From contig CBCTHE010000016.1 of NCBI GenBank assembly GCA_965146665.1, positions 1-64,000 of the forward strand: a stretch of 64,000 nucleotides of DNA, in the 5' to 3' direction. The DNA comes from Ructibacterium sp965146665. GTDB taxonomy: Bacteria; Bacillota; Clostridia; Monoglobales; Monoglobaceae. The notes beneath the pieces were generated by a model. The model saw nothing but the letters and a program-made list of their open reading frames with translations, was not told the DNA's origin and did not search any database. Shown piece by piece: positions 28,449 through 35,368 of the stretch; the first letter of the stretch is position 1; every line of letters begins with the position of its first letter. The position numbers and the translations under genes are program-made.

Positions 28449-28577
28449 ATAATGCCTACCTCCTATTTAAATTCTTCATCGTGCGTGACGGCGCCCTTAA
28501 GGCATTTGTTTTCAGCACCGGCCGGACTGCAGTCTGTCCGGATGGATGCGAAAAACAAACGCCTCAATCAGCGGCGC
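28449..28577 (-). promoter_or_regulatory. Structured mRNA leader before rplM (L13-leader-like)
   Basis: On the minus strand the leader folds into a nested structure. An outer GGCGCC pair closes a 12-bp stem (GGCGTTTGTTTT with AAAACAAATGCC, one wobble), which encloses a CCGGAC/GTCCGG hairpin. An autoregulatory L13 leader RNA is known in Firmicutes. Position and nested shape fit, but a covariance-model match has not been run. Confidence 0.5.
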
Positions 28578-28583
28578 CCTGCT

Positions 28584-28612
28584 ATTATAATATGGTTTTA
28601 AACTTTTGTCAA
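28584..28612 (-). promoter_or_regulatory. Promoter of rplM-rpsI
   Basis: On the minus strand TTGACA (28612-28607) and TATAAT (28589-28584) are exactly consensus and 17 bases apart. The strength fits a ribosomal protein operon. Confidence 0.9.
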
Positions 28613-28828
28613 TAGGTTTTTTGAAGAAATTTAATTTACAGCCGGTCAAACTCCCGTATTCTTTGATATACTCTCGTAATCTCTCAAATACTCGTGTGTC
28701 ATTTTCAATTTTGTACATATTGCCGAATTGATTTATCCCCCGGTTTTTTCTGCTGATCGGGTGATTCCTGCTGTTTTCCCGCGCTTACTGCCTGATGAAA
28801 AATTTCGGAAAAAATTTTACAAAATCTC

Positions 28829-28857
28829 TTGACAAATACCGTAAACCGTGCTATCAT
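28829..28857 (+). promoter_or_regulatory. Promoter of tRNA-Tyr
   Basis: TTGACA (28829-28834) and TATCAT (28852-28857) are 17 bases apart and about 43 bases before the tRNA. Confidence 0.8.
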
Positions 28858-28899
28858 ATTCAAGTCGCTGTGAAGCGGACACGCTTATTAACTGAATAT

Positions 28900-28984
28900 G
28901 GAGGGGTTCCCGAGTGGCCAAAGGGGGCAGACTGTAAATCTGTTGCATCTTGCTTCGATGGTTCGAATCCATCTCCCTCCACCA
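28900..28984 (+). tRNA. tRNA-Tyr (anticodon GTA)
   Basis: The 85-base gene folds as a class II tRNA with a long variable arm. The acceptor stem GGAGGGG pairs with TCCCTCC with one wobble. The anticodon stem CAGA/TCTG presents GTA at 28934-28936, and the T arm holds GGTTCGAATCC. The 3' CCA is encoded. Confidence 0.97.
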
Positions 28985-28988
28985 CGCT

Positions 28989-29017
28989 GGAACGAGTTGC
29001 GCTCGTTCCTTTTTTTT
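28989..29017 (+). terminator. Terminator after tRNA-Tyr
   Basis: GGAACGAG and its complement form a stem with a short loop, followed by eight T. It starts four bases after the tRNA CCA end. Confidence 0.9.
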
Positions 29018-29139
29018 GCAGAAAAAACAGTCACACGCTCCGCTGTTCCTCTTTTTCCCCACAAAACCTTCGGTTTTGCGGGGGCCCCGGCTCATGCCGG
29101 ATGGAATGGAAGATATCTAAATTGTTCAATCTTCCCACG

Positions 29140-29166
29140 TCGGAACGGATTTTGCTCTGTTCCGAT
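29140..29166 (+). terminator. Second terminator-like hairpin after tRNA-Tyr
   Basis: TCGGAACGGA pairs with TCTGTTCCGA over a short loop and is followed by five T. The 29018-29287 interval holds this and a smaller hairpin (ACAAAACC/GGTTTTGC near 29060) but no gene. Confidence 0.5.
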
Positions 29167-29287
29167 TTTTGTTGCACAAAAATCAATCACATTCCATATC
29201 GCCGAAGGCAATCTTGCCCGCGGCTTTTTTTATTTTGTCCATGGGCGGCCAGATACTGGGCCCGGTTGAAATTGTCGATTCCGCACA

Positions 29288-29316
29288 TTGACACTCAAAC
29301 TTTCCGGCGGTATAAT
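29288..29316 (+). promoter_or_regulatory. Promoter of the YoaK-like gene
   Basis: TTGACA (29288-29293) and TATAAT (29311-29316) are full consensus with a 17-base spacer, about 105 bases before the ATG. Confidence 0.85.
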
Positions 29317-29422
29317 AGGTGCAGAACGACAGGTGTGCCCCGCCCGGGCCATGCGGTTTTACATAGTCCGGCGGCGGGCGCGGATCTGTGCGGAACTGAC
29401 CCGGAAGACAGGAGGAAAATCA

Positions 29423-30118
29423 ATGCGAAAGGCAAGACAGCAGATGTCCGAATCCATGGCGCTGGCTGTGGTATTGACCCTGGCCGGCGGGTTTCAGGAC
29501 GCCTATTCCTACAACTGCCGCGGCCATGTGTTTGCCAATGCGCAGACCGGGAACATTGTCCTTCTGGGACAGAATCTGGCCACGGGGCAATGGGCCGCGT
29601 GTGTCCGCTACCTGCTTCCGATTCTCGCTTTTATCAGCGGAGTGTATATCACGGAGAGGCTCCGCCACCGCTTTAAGGAATCCGAACGCCTCCACTGGCG
29701 GCAGATCATTTTGGGCATTGAAATTGTGCTTCTGGCAGCCGCGGGGCTTTTGCCCCAGGCGCTGAATGTGCCCGCCAACATCCTGATGTCCTTTGCCTGT
29801 GCCATGCAGGTCAGCGGTTTTCGGAAATTCAAGGGCATTCCCTGCGCCACCACCATGTGTATCGGCAATATGCGCAGTGCGACGGAATTGCTCTGCAAAT
29901 ACCGGATAACCAAGGAACCGGAGCTGAAGCGCAGAAGCATGCACTATTATTTCATCATACTTGTCTTTGCCGCCGGTGCGGCGGCGGGGGCGGTCATCAC
30001 CGGCTATATCGGCGAGCGTGCCATCTGGATTTCCGCCGCGCTGCTGCTTGCGGGGTTTATCATGATGTTTATCAAAGAGGAGATGGAGGAGAAAACAGAA
30101 AGAAGCGGCGTCGTATAA
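29423..30118 (+). CDS. YoaK family membrane protein (DUF1275)
   Basis: The 231-residue protein has about six membrane segments. It carries the YoaK signature around GGFQDAYSYNCRGHVFANAQ and TGNIVLLG near the N-terminus, and the central FRKFKGIPCATTMCIGNMRS. The family is widespread in Bacilli and Clostridia and has no established substrate. The ATG at 29423 follows AGGAGG; upstream in-frame sequence lacks a site. It may be the first gene of a unit that continues into the acetyltransferase gene, 50 bases downstream. Confidence 0.85.
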   Translation: MRKARQQMSESMALAVVLTLAGGFQDAYSYNCRGHVFANAQTGNIVLLGQNLATGQWAACVRYLLPILAFISGVYITERLRHRFKESERLHWRQIILGIEIVLLAAAGLLPQALNVPANILMSFACAMQVSGFRKFKGIPCATTMCIGNMRSATELLCKYRITKEPELKRRSMHYYFIILVFAAGAAAGAVITGYIGERAIWISAALLLAGFIMMFIKEEMEEKTERSGVV

Positions 30119-30168
30119 GCCCTTTTTATTGGTACGGGTTGAGGAAAGGAAGGAATCAGCAGAAGGCT

Positions 30169-30657
30169 ATGAAAGAGATACAGATTCGCGGGTTTGAAAA
30201 GCGGGATATTCCGGCCATGACAGAGCTTTGGAACCGTGTGGTTGCAGAGGGCAGAGCCTTTCCGCAGACAGAGGCTCTCAGCGCAGAGGAAGCGGCGCGG
30301 TTTTTCGCCGGACAGAGTTTCACAGGTGTTGCGGAGACCGGAGGACAGCTGGCCGGGCTTTATGTGCTCCACCCCAACAATGTGGGCCGGTGCGGCCATC
30401 TGGCCAATGCCAGCTACGCGGTCCGGGACGGATTCCGGGGTCTGCACATCGGGGAGCGGCTGGTGCGGCATTCGCTGGCGAAGGGAAGGGAGCTGGGCTT
30501 TGGCGTACTCCAGTTCAACGCGGTGGCGGCCTCCAATCTGCCCGCCATCCGGCTGTATGAAAAGCTGGGCTTTGTGAGACTGGGGACGGTTCCCGGCGGG
30601 TTCCTGAACCGGGAAGCGGTGTATGAGGACATTATACTTTTTTATCACGTGCTTTAA
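30169..30657 (+). CDS. GNAT family N-acetyltransferase
   Basis: The 162-residue protein has the GNAT fold. An N-terminal IRGFEKRDIPAMTELWNRV is followed by the acetyl-CoA-binding segment VRDGFRGLHIGERLVRHSL (about 88-106). The C-terminal N..AIRLYEKLGFVRLGTVPG completes it. It should transfer an acetyl group to an amine of unknown identity. It is co-oriented with, and 23 bases ahead of, the EFR1 gene. Confidence 0.88.
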   Translation: MKEIQIRGFEKRDIPAMTELWNRVVAEGRAFPQTEALSAEEAARFFAGQSFTGVAETGGQLAGLYVLHPNNVGRCGHLANASYAVRDGFRGLHIGERLVRHSLAKGRELGFGVLQFNAVAASNLPAIRLYEKLGFVRLGTVPGGFLNREAVYEDIILFYHVL

Positions 30658-30680
30658 GAGCAGAGAAAGGAAGCGGAAGT

Positions 30681-31487
30681 ATGGATGTGAAGCAAGTCAA
30701 TCTGGTGTACTTCAGCCCGACCGGCAGTACAGAGACGGCGGTCAGGCTTTTGGGGCAGGCGTGGGGGGAACTCCCGGCGAAAGAGACCGATCTGTCCGTC
30801 GTGCCGGAAGCCCAGCGGTTTGGAAGCAGCACGCTGGTAATCTGGGGCGTGCCATCCTTTGGCGGACGGGTGCCGGACATTGCAGCAGAGCGGTTCGGCC
30901 GACTGCGCGGGGACAGAACCCCCTGTGTATTGCTGACGGCCTATGGGAACCGGGACTACGATGATACCCTTCTGGAAATGAAGGATCTGGCGGAGGAACA
31001 GGGCTTTCTGCCCGTTGCGGCTGTGGCCGCGGTCTGTGAGCACTCCATCGCGCGCCAGTATGCCTCGGGCCGGCCGGACGCGCGGGACCGGGCCTGTCTG
31101 GCCGAATACGGAAACGCGGTGCGGGCGGCGGTGACGGCCTGGGACGGCGCGGCGCCGAACCTGAAGGTAAAGGGGAACCGCCCGTATAAGGAAAAGAAGG
31201 GCGGCCCGCCTATGGTTCCGGCCGCGGGCAAAACGTGCACCGGCTGTATGGCGTGCGCCAAAGCCTGTCCCGTTCAGGCCATCTCCTATGAAAATGTGAA
31301 GAAAACGGACCCCAAGACCTGTATCTCGTGTATGCGCTGTGTAAAGGTATGTCCCGCGGGCGCCCGGAAATTGCCGTCCATGCTCCTTGCTGCGGCGGGT
31401 GCGCGGCTGAAAGCCGTATGCGCCGAGCCAAAGCCCAATGCGCTGTTTTTGGCGGACGTGCACGGCGGGATGGGGGCCAGGCCATGA
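30681..31487 (+). CDS. EFR1-type flavodoxin/ferredoxin fusion protein
   Basis: The 268-residue protein joins a flavodoxin-like domain (about 1-160, starting VNLVYFSPTGSTETAV, an FMN-phosphate loop) to two 4Fe-4S motifs. These are CTGCMACAKACP at about 188-199 and CISCMRCVKVCP at about 214-225. Each has the C-x2-C-x2-C-x3-CP spacing of bacterial ferredoxins. It probably shuttles electrons in the cytoplasm, and the partner is unknown. Its stop overlaps the start of the fluoride exporter gene (ATGA at 31484-31487). Confidence 0.9.
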   Translation: MDVKQVNLVYFSPTGSTETAVRLLGQAWGELPAKETDLSVVPEAQRFGSSTLVIWGVPSFGGRVPDIAAERFGRLRGDRTPCVLLTAYGNRDYDDTLLEMKDLAEEQGFLPVAAVAAVCEHSIARQYASGRPDARDRACLAEYGNAVRAAVTAWDGAAPNLKVKGNRPYKEKKGGPPMVPAAGKTCTGCMACAKACPVQAISYENVKKTDPKTCISCMRCVKVCPAGARKLPSMLLAAAGARLKAVCAEPKPNALFLADVHGGMGARP

Positions 31488-31858
31488 TTGCCTGTATTGC
31501 CGTTGGATGCGGCGGCTTTTTGGGCGCGGTTCTGCGGTATTTGCTGGGCTTGATTCCCTTGGAGGGGACGCGGGGGTTCCCGCTGGTTACACTGCTGATC
31601 AATCTGGCGGGCTCCTTTGCCATTGGCGTGATCGCGGAGGCGGCCGGGGCGCGGAATGCCGGAAAGGGGCCGGTGGCTCTGTTTCTTAAGGTGGGTATCT
31701 GCGGCGGTTTTACCACCTTCTCAACCTTTGCCCTGGAAACAGGGGATCTGATTCTGAACAGAAGAGGTGGACTTGCGGCGGCCTATATGGCGGCCAGTCT
31801 GGCGCTCTGTGTGCTGGGTGCGGTTCTGGGGCGCCTTGCGGCCCGCAGGGTCTTGTGA
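31484..31858 (+). CDS. crcB: CrcB/Fluc fluoride ion exporter
   Basis: The 124-residue protein has four membrane segments and the Fluc features GGFLGAVLRYLLG near the start, LINLAGSFAIG, and GICGGFTTFSTFALET. The latter two contain the conserved Asn and the Thr/Phe residues of the fluoride pathway. A functional Fluc is a dimer; only one copy is seen, so a homodimer is expected. The ATG at 31484 overlaps the preceding gene. Confidence 0.93.
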   Translation: MIACIAVGCGGFLGAVLRYLLGLIPLEGTRGFPLVTLLINLAGSFAIGVIAEAAGARNAGKGPVALFLKVGICGGFTTFSTFALETGDLILNRRGGLAAAYMAASLALCVLGAVLGRLAARRVL

Positions 31859-31867
31859 GTTTGAAGC

Positions 31868-31904
31868 AAAAAAGCAGTCCCCGGCATTGCCTGGGACTGC
31901 TTTT
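31868..31904. terminator. Bidirectional terminator between crcB and the carboxypeptidase gene
   Basis: AAAAGCAGTCCC pairs with its complement around a 13-base interval, with T-runs on both strands. It serves the convergent genes ending at 31858 and 31917. Confidence 0.85.
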
Positions 31905-31916
31905 GACTTTTCGGGA

Positions 31917-33401
31917 TTAGGAACGCGTCACAATGGTGGCCTTGCCGTCTTTTTGGATCACCCAGCCCAGATAGGCCAGTTCCTGTACATCAATAGCTGC
32001 CTGTCCTTCTGCGTCATAGACCTCTGCGGTGTAAATTCCCAGATCGCTGTCGTTCTGCTTCAGCAGGACGTTGACAGGTTTCCTGTTCCAAACAGTCAGC
32101 TCTGCCGGGAAGTCAGCCGGATTGTGGCCGGTCAGCTGTTTCGCGGGAGCGTTCACCACAACCAGCGTATTGGTTTCGGCCTCATAGGTTACCTCAAAGC
32201 CGTTTTCACGCAGATCTTCAACCCGGACCAGCTGCATGGCCCTGTCGCTGCCGTTGACAAAGCCGGGAATGGGGAGGTCGTTCACATGGACGGGCGAATC
32301 CGGGAAAGCGGCCGGCGCGCTGGGCGTCACGGGCGCGGGCTCCGCGGTGGGGGACGGGGTGACGGCGGGGGCCGGAACTGCTGTGGCCGAGGGGATGGGG
32401 GCCGCTGGTGCGGAAGGGGCGGGCTTTTCCGTCCGGGCCGGTTTGGGGGCTGTGGTCCGGACCGGCGCCGCCGTGGCGTCCGGGACCGCCATGCTCACAT
32501 ATTCCCGGGGCGGCTCCGGCGCGGGCGTTGCAGTGGGAACCGGCGCGGGCTCCGGCTGCGCCTGGGGCTGGCTTGAAGCCTGTGAAAACGCGTAGTCCAG
32601 CATGGTAATGCTGTCCGTATACCGTCCGTTGGAATAGGGGGCGCCCATAATGACGGAAATCATCCGAACACCGTCGCGTTCCACCACGCCGGTAAAGCAG
32701 GCGCCCGCGGCAGAGGTGGTACCGGTTTTCAGGCCCATGGTACCGTCATAGTCATAGCCCCGGCCGGGCAGCATTTTATTGGTGGCGTAATAGGTCTGAC
32801 CGCGGAAGTTCAGGCTGGTCAGACTGGAGTAATTCAGACAGTCCGGATAGTCGCTCACCAGCCGGTTGGCAATGGTGGCCATGGCCCGGGGCGTTACGCG
32901 GTTGGACGAGGAAACGCCGCTGCAGTCTTGGAAATAGGCGTCAATGCCCCAGTCGGAGACAAACTGGTTCATCCGCGCCACAAAGGCGGCTTCGCTGCCG
33001 TACAGGTAGTCGCCCACAGCCATGACTGCCGCATTGGCAGACACCACAAAAATGGCGCCCAGCAGTTCGTCCAGGCTGTAGCTTGCCCCGGCGCTGAGAT
33101 AGACGTTGGAATATCCGGGATCCCGCGAATAGGCCGCCAGCGCGGATCCGACAGGGATCATGGTATCCTTGCTGATCCGGCCCTGGGCCATGGCGTCATA
33201 GATAACATAGGCCGCCATGACCTTGGTCATGCTTGCGGGAACCATGGGGGTATCCCCCTGATAGCTGTACACCTCTTCACAGGTGTTCGCGTTGAGTACA
33301 AAGCCGCCCCGTGCCGAAATGCCGATGGCATAGGCGGAACTCAGATTTAAAATGACACCAAACGCCACAAAAAGCGGCAGGAATTTTCTGCAAAATTTCA
33401 A
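31917..33401 (-). CDS. Secreted D-alanyl-D-alanine carboxypeptidase with Pro-rich linker and stalk domain
   Basis: The 494-residue protein starts with a signal peptide (from MKFCRKFLPLFVAFG). The penicillin-binding domain carries SMTK (catalytic Ser), SAN and KTG motifs, so it is a class C low-molecular-weight enzyme trimming peptidoglycan stem peptides. It is followed by a Pro/Ala/Thr-rich linker of about 90 residues. The C-terminal domain (SDRAMQLVRVEDLRENGFEV...) resembles copper-amine-oxidase-N stalk domains. The start is TTG at 33401, eleven bases after GGAG. The usual DacA C-terminal membrane helix is absent, so the stalk domain may take over wall attachment. Confidence 0.85.
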   Translation of the reverse strand: MKFCRKFLPLFVAFGVILNLSSAYAIGISARGGFVLNANTCEEVYSYQGDTPMVPASMTKVMAAYVIYDAMAQGRISKDTMIPVGSALAAYSRDPGYSNVYLSAGASYSLDELLGAIFVVSANAAVMAVGDYLYGSEAAFVARMNQFVSDWGIDAYFQDCSGVSSSNRVTPRAMATIANRLVSDYPDCLNYSSLTSLNFRGQTYYATNKMLPGRGYDYDGTMGLKTGTTSAAGACFTGVVERDGVRMISVIMGAPYSNGRYTDSITMLDYAFSQASSQPQAQPEPAPVPTATPAPEPPREYVSMAVPDATAAPVRTTAPKPARTEKPAPSAPAAPIPSATAVPAPAVTPSPTAEPAPVTPSAPAAFPDSPVHVNDLPIPGFVNGSDRAMQLVRVEDLRENGFEVTYEAETNTLVVVNAPAKQLTGHNPADFPAELTVWNRKPVNVLLKQNDSDLGIYTAEVYDAEGQAAIDVQELAYLGWVIQKDGKATIVTRS

Positions 33402-33457
33402 AACGTCAAGCACTCCTTTTCTGATTGGAAAGGTTATGTTACAGACAGAAATGTATT

Positions 33458-33479
33458 TGTAACAATTCTGTAACAATTC
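33458..33479. promoter_or_regulatory. Tandem 11-bp direct repeat at the carboxypeptidase start site
   Basis: TGTAACAATTC occurs twice with no gap (33458-33468 and 33469-33479). On the coding (minus) strand it reads GAATTGTTACA twice, with TTACA spaced 11 bases. It covers the expected transcription start, as a repressor or response-regulator site would. Confidence 0.55.
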
Positions 33480-33482
33480 AGT

Positions 33483-33511
33483 ATTGTAATACGTTTTTGC
33501 CAATTTGTCAA
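33483..33511 (-). promoter_or_regulatory. Promoter of the D,D-carboxypeptidase gene
   Basis: On the minus strand TTGACA (33511-33506) and TACAAT (33488-33483) are 17 bases apart, about 80 bases before the TTG start. Confidence 0.85.
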
Positions 33512-33634
33512 GTTTTGGGGGGAAAATGATGTGAAAAAGGCTGCTGGGACAGCCGGTGAGGCGGCGCACGGCAGGCGTTTGGGGCAAATTGTAAATTTTT
33601 TTTGAACAGGGACGGTTCCCGGCGGGTTTGTCCC

Positions 33635-33663
33635 TTGAAAAAGATGTTTGTCTGTGTTACAAT
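33635..33663 (+). promoter_or_regulatory. Promoter of the DUF1330 gene
   Basis: TTGAAA (33635-33640) and TACAAT (33658-33663) are 17 bases apart, about 55 bases before the ATG at 33718. Confidence 0.8.
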
Positions 33664-33717
33664 AATAGGAACGACAAAAATGCAGGCCCGGCAAAACGCC
33701 GGCGGAGAGGAAAACTT

Positions 33718-34014
33718 ATGAGCTGCTATTTTATGGTGAATATCTATCTGAACCATCCGGACCAGCGGGCGGCATATGACCAGTATATCAAAGAGGTAAA
33801 GCCCATTGTGGAAAGCTATGGCGGTGAGTATCTGGTGCGGACCGAGGCACTGACTGCTCTCAGTGAAGCATGGCGGCCGGACCGGTTTATCATCATCCGG
33901 TTTCCGGACCGGACGCGGATGGACGCCTGCTTCGCGTCAGAGCAGTACGGCAGAATTAAGGCGCTGCGGACCGAAACGGTGGAAAGCAGGGTGATCATTG
34001 CCGACGGGATCTGA
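33718..34014 (+). CDS. DUF1330 family protein
   Basis: The 98-residue protein fits the DUF1330 (dimeric alpha-beta barrel) pattern: YFMVNIYLNHPDQRAAYDQY, YGGEYLVR and IIIRFPDRTRMDACFASEQY. The function of the family is unknown. It is a single gene with its own promoter, and the next gene has a separate MerR-type promoter. Ribosome site GGAGAGG precedes the ATG. Confidence 0.8.
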   Translation: MSCYFMVNIYLNHPDQRAAYDQYIKEVKPIVESYGGEYLVRTEALTALSEAWRPDRFIIIRFPDRTRMDACFASEQYGRIKALRTETVESRVIIADGI

Positions 34015-34052
34015 GAATGGTCCGTAGAGCACCCATATTTTTGCCGGCCCTC

Positions 34053-34083
34053 TTGACCGGCCCCCTGGGTACCGGGTTATGAT
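34053..34083 (+). promoter_or_regulatory. MerR-type promoter with 19-bp spacer
   Basis: TTGACC (34053-34058) and TATGAT (34078-34083) are separated by 19 bases. MerR proteins activate promoters with such over-long spacers by twisting the DNA. The spacer carries an imperfect dyad around CCCTGGGTACCGGG. Autoregulation by the following gene is inferred. Confidence 0.55.
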
Positions 34084-34101
34084 GGGTATGAGGTGATGAT
34101 C

Positions 34102-34995
34102 ATGCTGATTCAGGAGACCGGCAGACAGACCGGACTGACGAAAAAGGCGATTGTGTATTATGTGGAGCAGGGGCTGGTCGCTCCCGCTGTTTTGGAAAAC
34201 GGGTACCGGGATTTTAGCCCGGAAGACGTGGAGCGTCTCCGACGGATCGCGGTCCTGCGGAGACTTGGCCTTGGCACCGGGGAAATTCGGCAGGTGTTCT
34301 CGGGCGAAAGCGCGGAACAGCTTCAAAGAATATCGGTGCAAAGGGAGCTGGACGCGCAGGCAGATCGGACTAAGGCGAAAATTCTGGCCCGGCTGGCTGG
34401 GGGTGCGGCGTATGATGCGGTTCTGGTGGAGCTGGACGCCGCCGCATGTGCCCAATCGGTTGCGGAGCGGCTTTTGGAGGCGTTCCCGGGATATTATGGG
34501 AGGTTCATATGCCTGCATTTTGCCCGCTTTTTACAGGAGCCCGCCTGCTCTCCGGAGCAGCGGGCCGCGTATGAGACCGTGACGGCGTTTTTGGACGGAA
34601 TTCCCCCTCTTGCCTTTCCGGAGGAGCTGGACCGTGAAATACGGCAATATACGGCGGCCGTGGACGCGGAGGCGATTGCGGCCATGCAGAAAAGCGCCGA
34701 AGGGGCGCTGGAAGCGCCGGAGCGGTTTCTGACCGAGAATGCGGAGGTGCTGGACCAGTATCTGGAGTTCCGGAAGTCAGAGGAATACCGTTCCTCTTTG
34801 GCCGGCCGCCTGCAGTCCCTGCTGTGGGAGTTCAACCGGGCAAGCGGATATTGCGATGTCTTTATCCCGGCCATGAAGCGGCTGAGCCCGGCCTATGCGG
34901 TGTACTGTGAAAAGCTGGAGGCCGCGGAGCGGGTGCTGGAGAAGCGGTATCCGGAGGCGGCGGAACTGGCCGCTGAATATAGAAGAATGGAATAA
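34102..34995 (+). CDS. MerR family transcriptional regulator with long effector domain
   Basis: The 297-residue protein starts with a MerR helix-turn-helix (IQETGRQTGLTKKAIVYYVE at about 3-22, then the wing GYRDFSPEDVERLRRIAVLR). A helical effector region of about 220 residues, longer than usual, follows. The ligand is unknown. The ATG at 34102 is preferred because GAGG lies eight bases upstream. GTG 34093 and ATG 34096 are alternatives. Its own promoter at 34053 has MerR-type spacing. Confidence 0.82.
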   Translation: MLIQETGRQTGLTKKAIVYYVEQGLVAPAVLENGYRDFSPEDVERLRRIAVLRRLGLGTGEIRQVFSGESAEQLQRISVQRELDAQADRTKAKILARLAGGAAYDAVLVELDAAACAQSVAERLLEAFPGYYGRFICLHFARFLQEPACSPEQRAAYETVTAFLDGIPPLAFPEELDREIRQYTAAVDAEAIAAMQKSAEGALEAPERFLTENAEVLDQYLEFRKSEEYRSSLAGRLQSLLWEFNRASGYCDVFIPAMKRLSPAYAVYCEKLEAAERVLEKRYPEAAELAAEYRRME

Positions 34996-35068
34996 ATAAA
35001 AGAAGATAAAGGAATAGGGCCGGGTTTCCGGCCTATACTATATTGAGACTGTGGAAAGAGGTGAGTGC

Positions 35069-35149
35069 ATGGACGCGAACAGTGACAGCGGAAAAAAACC
35101 TGACGGGCGAAGTCCCTATGGCCGCCGGAGCTGTTGGGCGGCCATGTGA
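35069..35149 (+). CDS. Candidate 26-residue leader peptide before mgtE
   Basis: A small frame starts at ATG 35069 just after an AGAGGTG ribosome site and runs MDANSDSGKKPDGRSPYGRR then SCWAAM to TGA. Its second half lies inside the terminator stem at 35095-35167. Translation could therefore control whether that hairpin forms. It has no recognisable homologue. The context resembles the leader peptides that regulate magnesium transporter genes in enterobacteria, but this is inference. Confidence 0.4.
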   Translation: MDANSDSGKKPDGRSPYGRRSCWAAM

Positions 35150-35167
35150 TTCCGTCGGGTTTTCTTC
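35095..35167 (+). terminator. Terminator/attenuator-like hairpin in the mgtE leader
   Basis: AAAACCTGACGG pairs with CCGTCGGGTTTT (one G-U wobble), enclosing a GGCCGCC/GGCGGCC inner hairpin. The 3' arm ends in GGGTTTTCTT, so it could terminate transcription ahead of mgtE. Confidence 0.55.
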
Positions 35168-35190
35168 CAGATTCCGGATTACACCAGGAG

Positions 35191-35268
35191 GAGGCATCGT
35201 GTGATTTTCACACGATGCCTCGGCGAGTCTGACTGCGCCGCCGAAATTTTCGCACGGAAGGTGCGAAA
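35191..35268 (+). promoter_or_regulatory. Two further hairpins in the mgtE 5' region
   Basis: GAGGCATCGTGTGA (35191-35204) pairs perfectly with 35208-35221 over a TTT loop. TTTCGCAC (35248-35255) pairs with 35261-35268. A looser CTCTTATC/GATAAGAG pair lies near 35290-35320. No T-run follows, so these look like leader structures rather than terminators. The whole 34996-35368 interval is structured and has no full gene. Confidence 0.5.
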
Positions 35269-35368
35269 CGGCGATGCGCGAATCATCTCTTATCATTCCT
35301 TTGCTCCGCAGATAAGAGGCGGTTCATTCCTATTGATGCCGGCGCGGAGCGGCGGAATGGAGATTATT

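Noticed and set aside
28512..28718. Minus-strand 68-codon frame upstream of rplM
   Set aside because: It overlaps the rplM promoter and leader and has no ribosome site or homology, so it is not counted as a gene.
34996..35368. Mg2+ M-box (ykoK) riboswitch before mgtE
   Set aside because: The leader is structured, but the M-box core sequences (for example the GGTGAGGCTCC region) are not present, so I call it only an unassigned leader.
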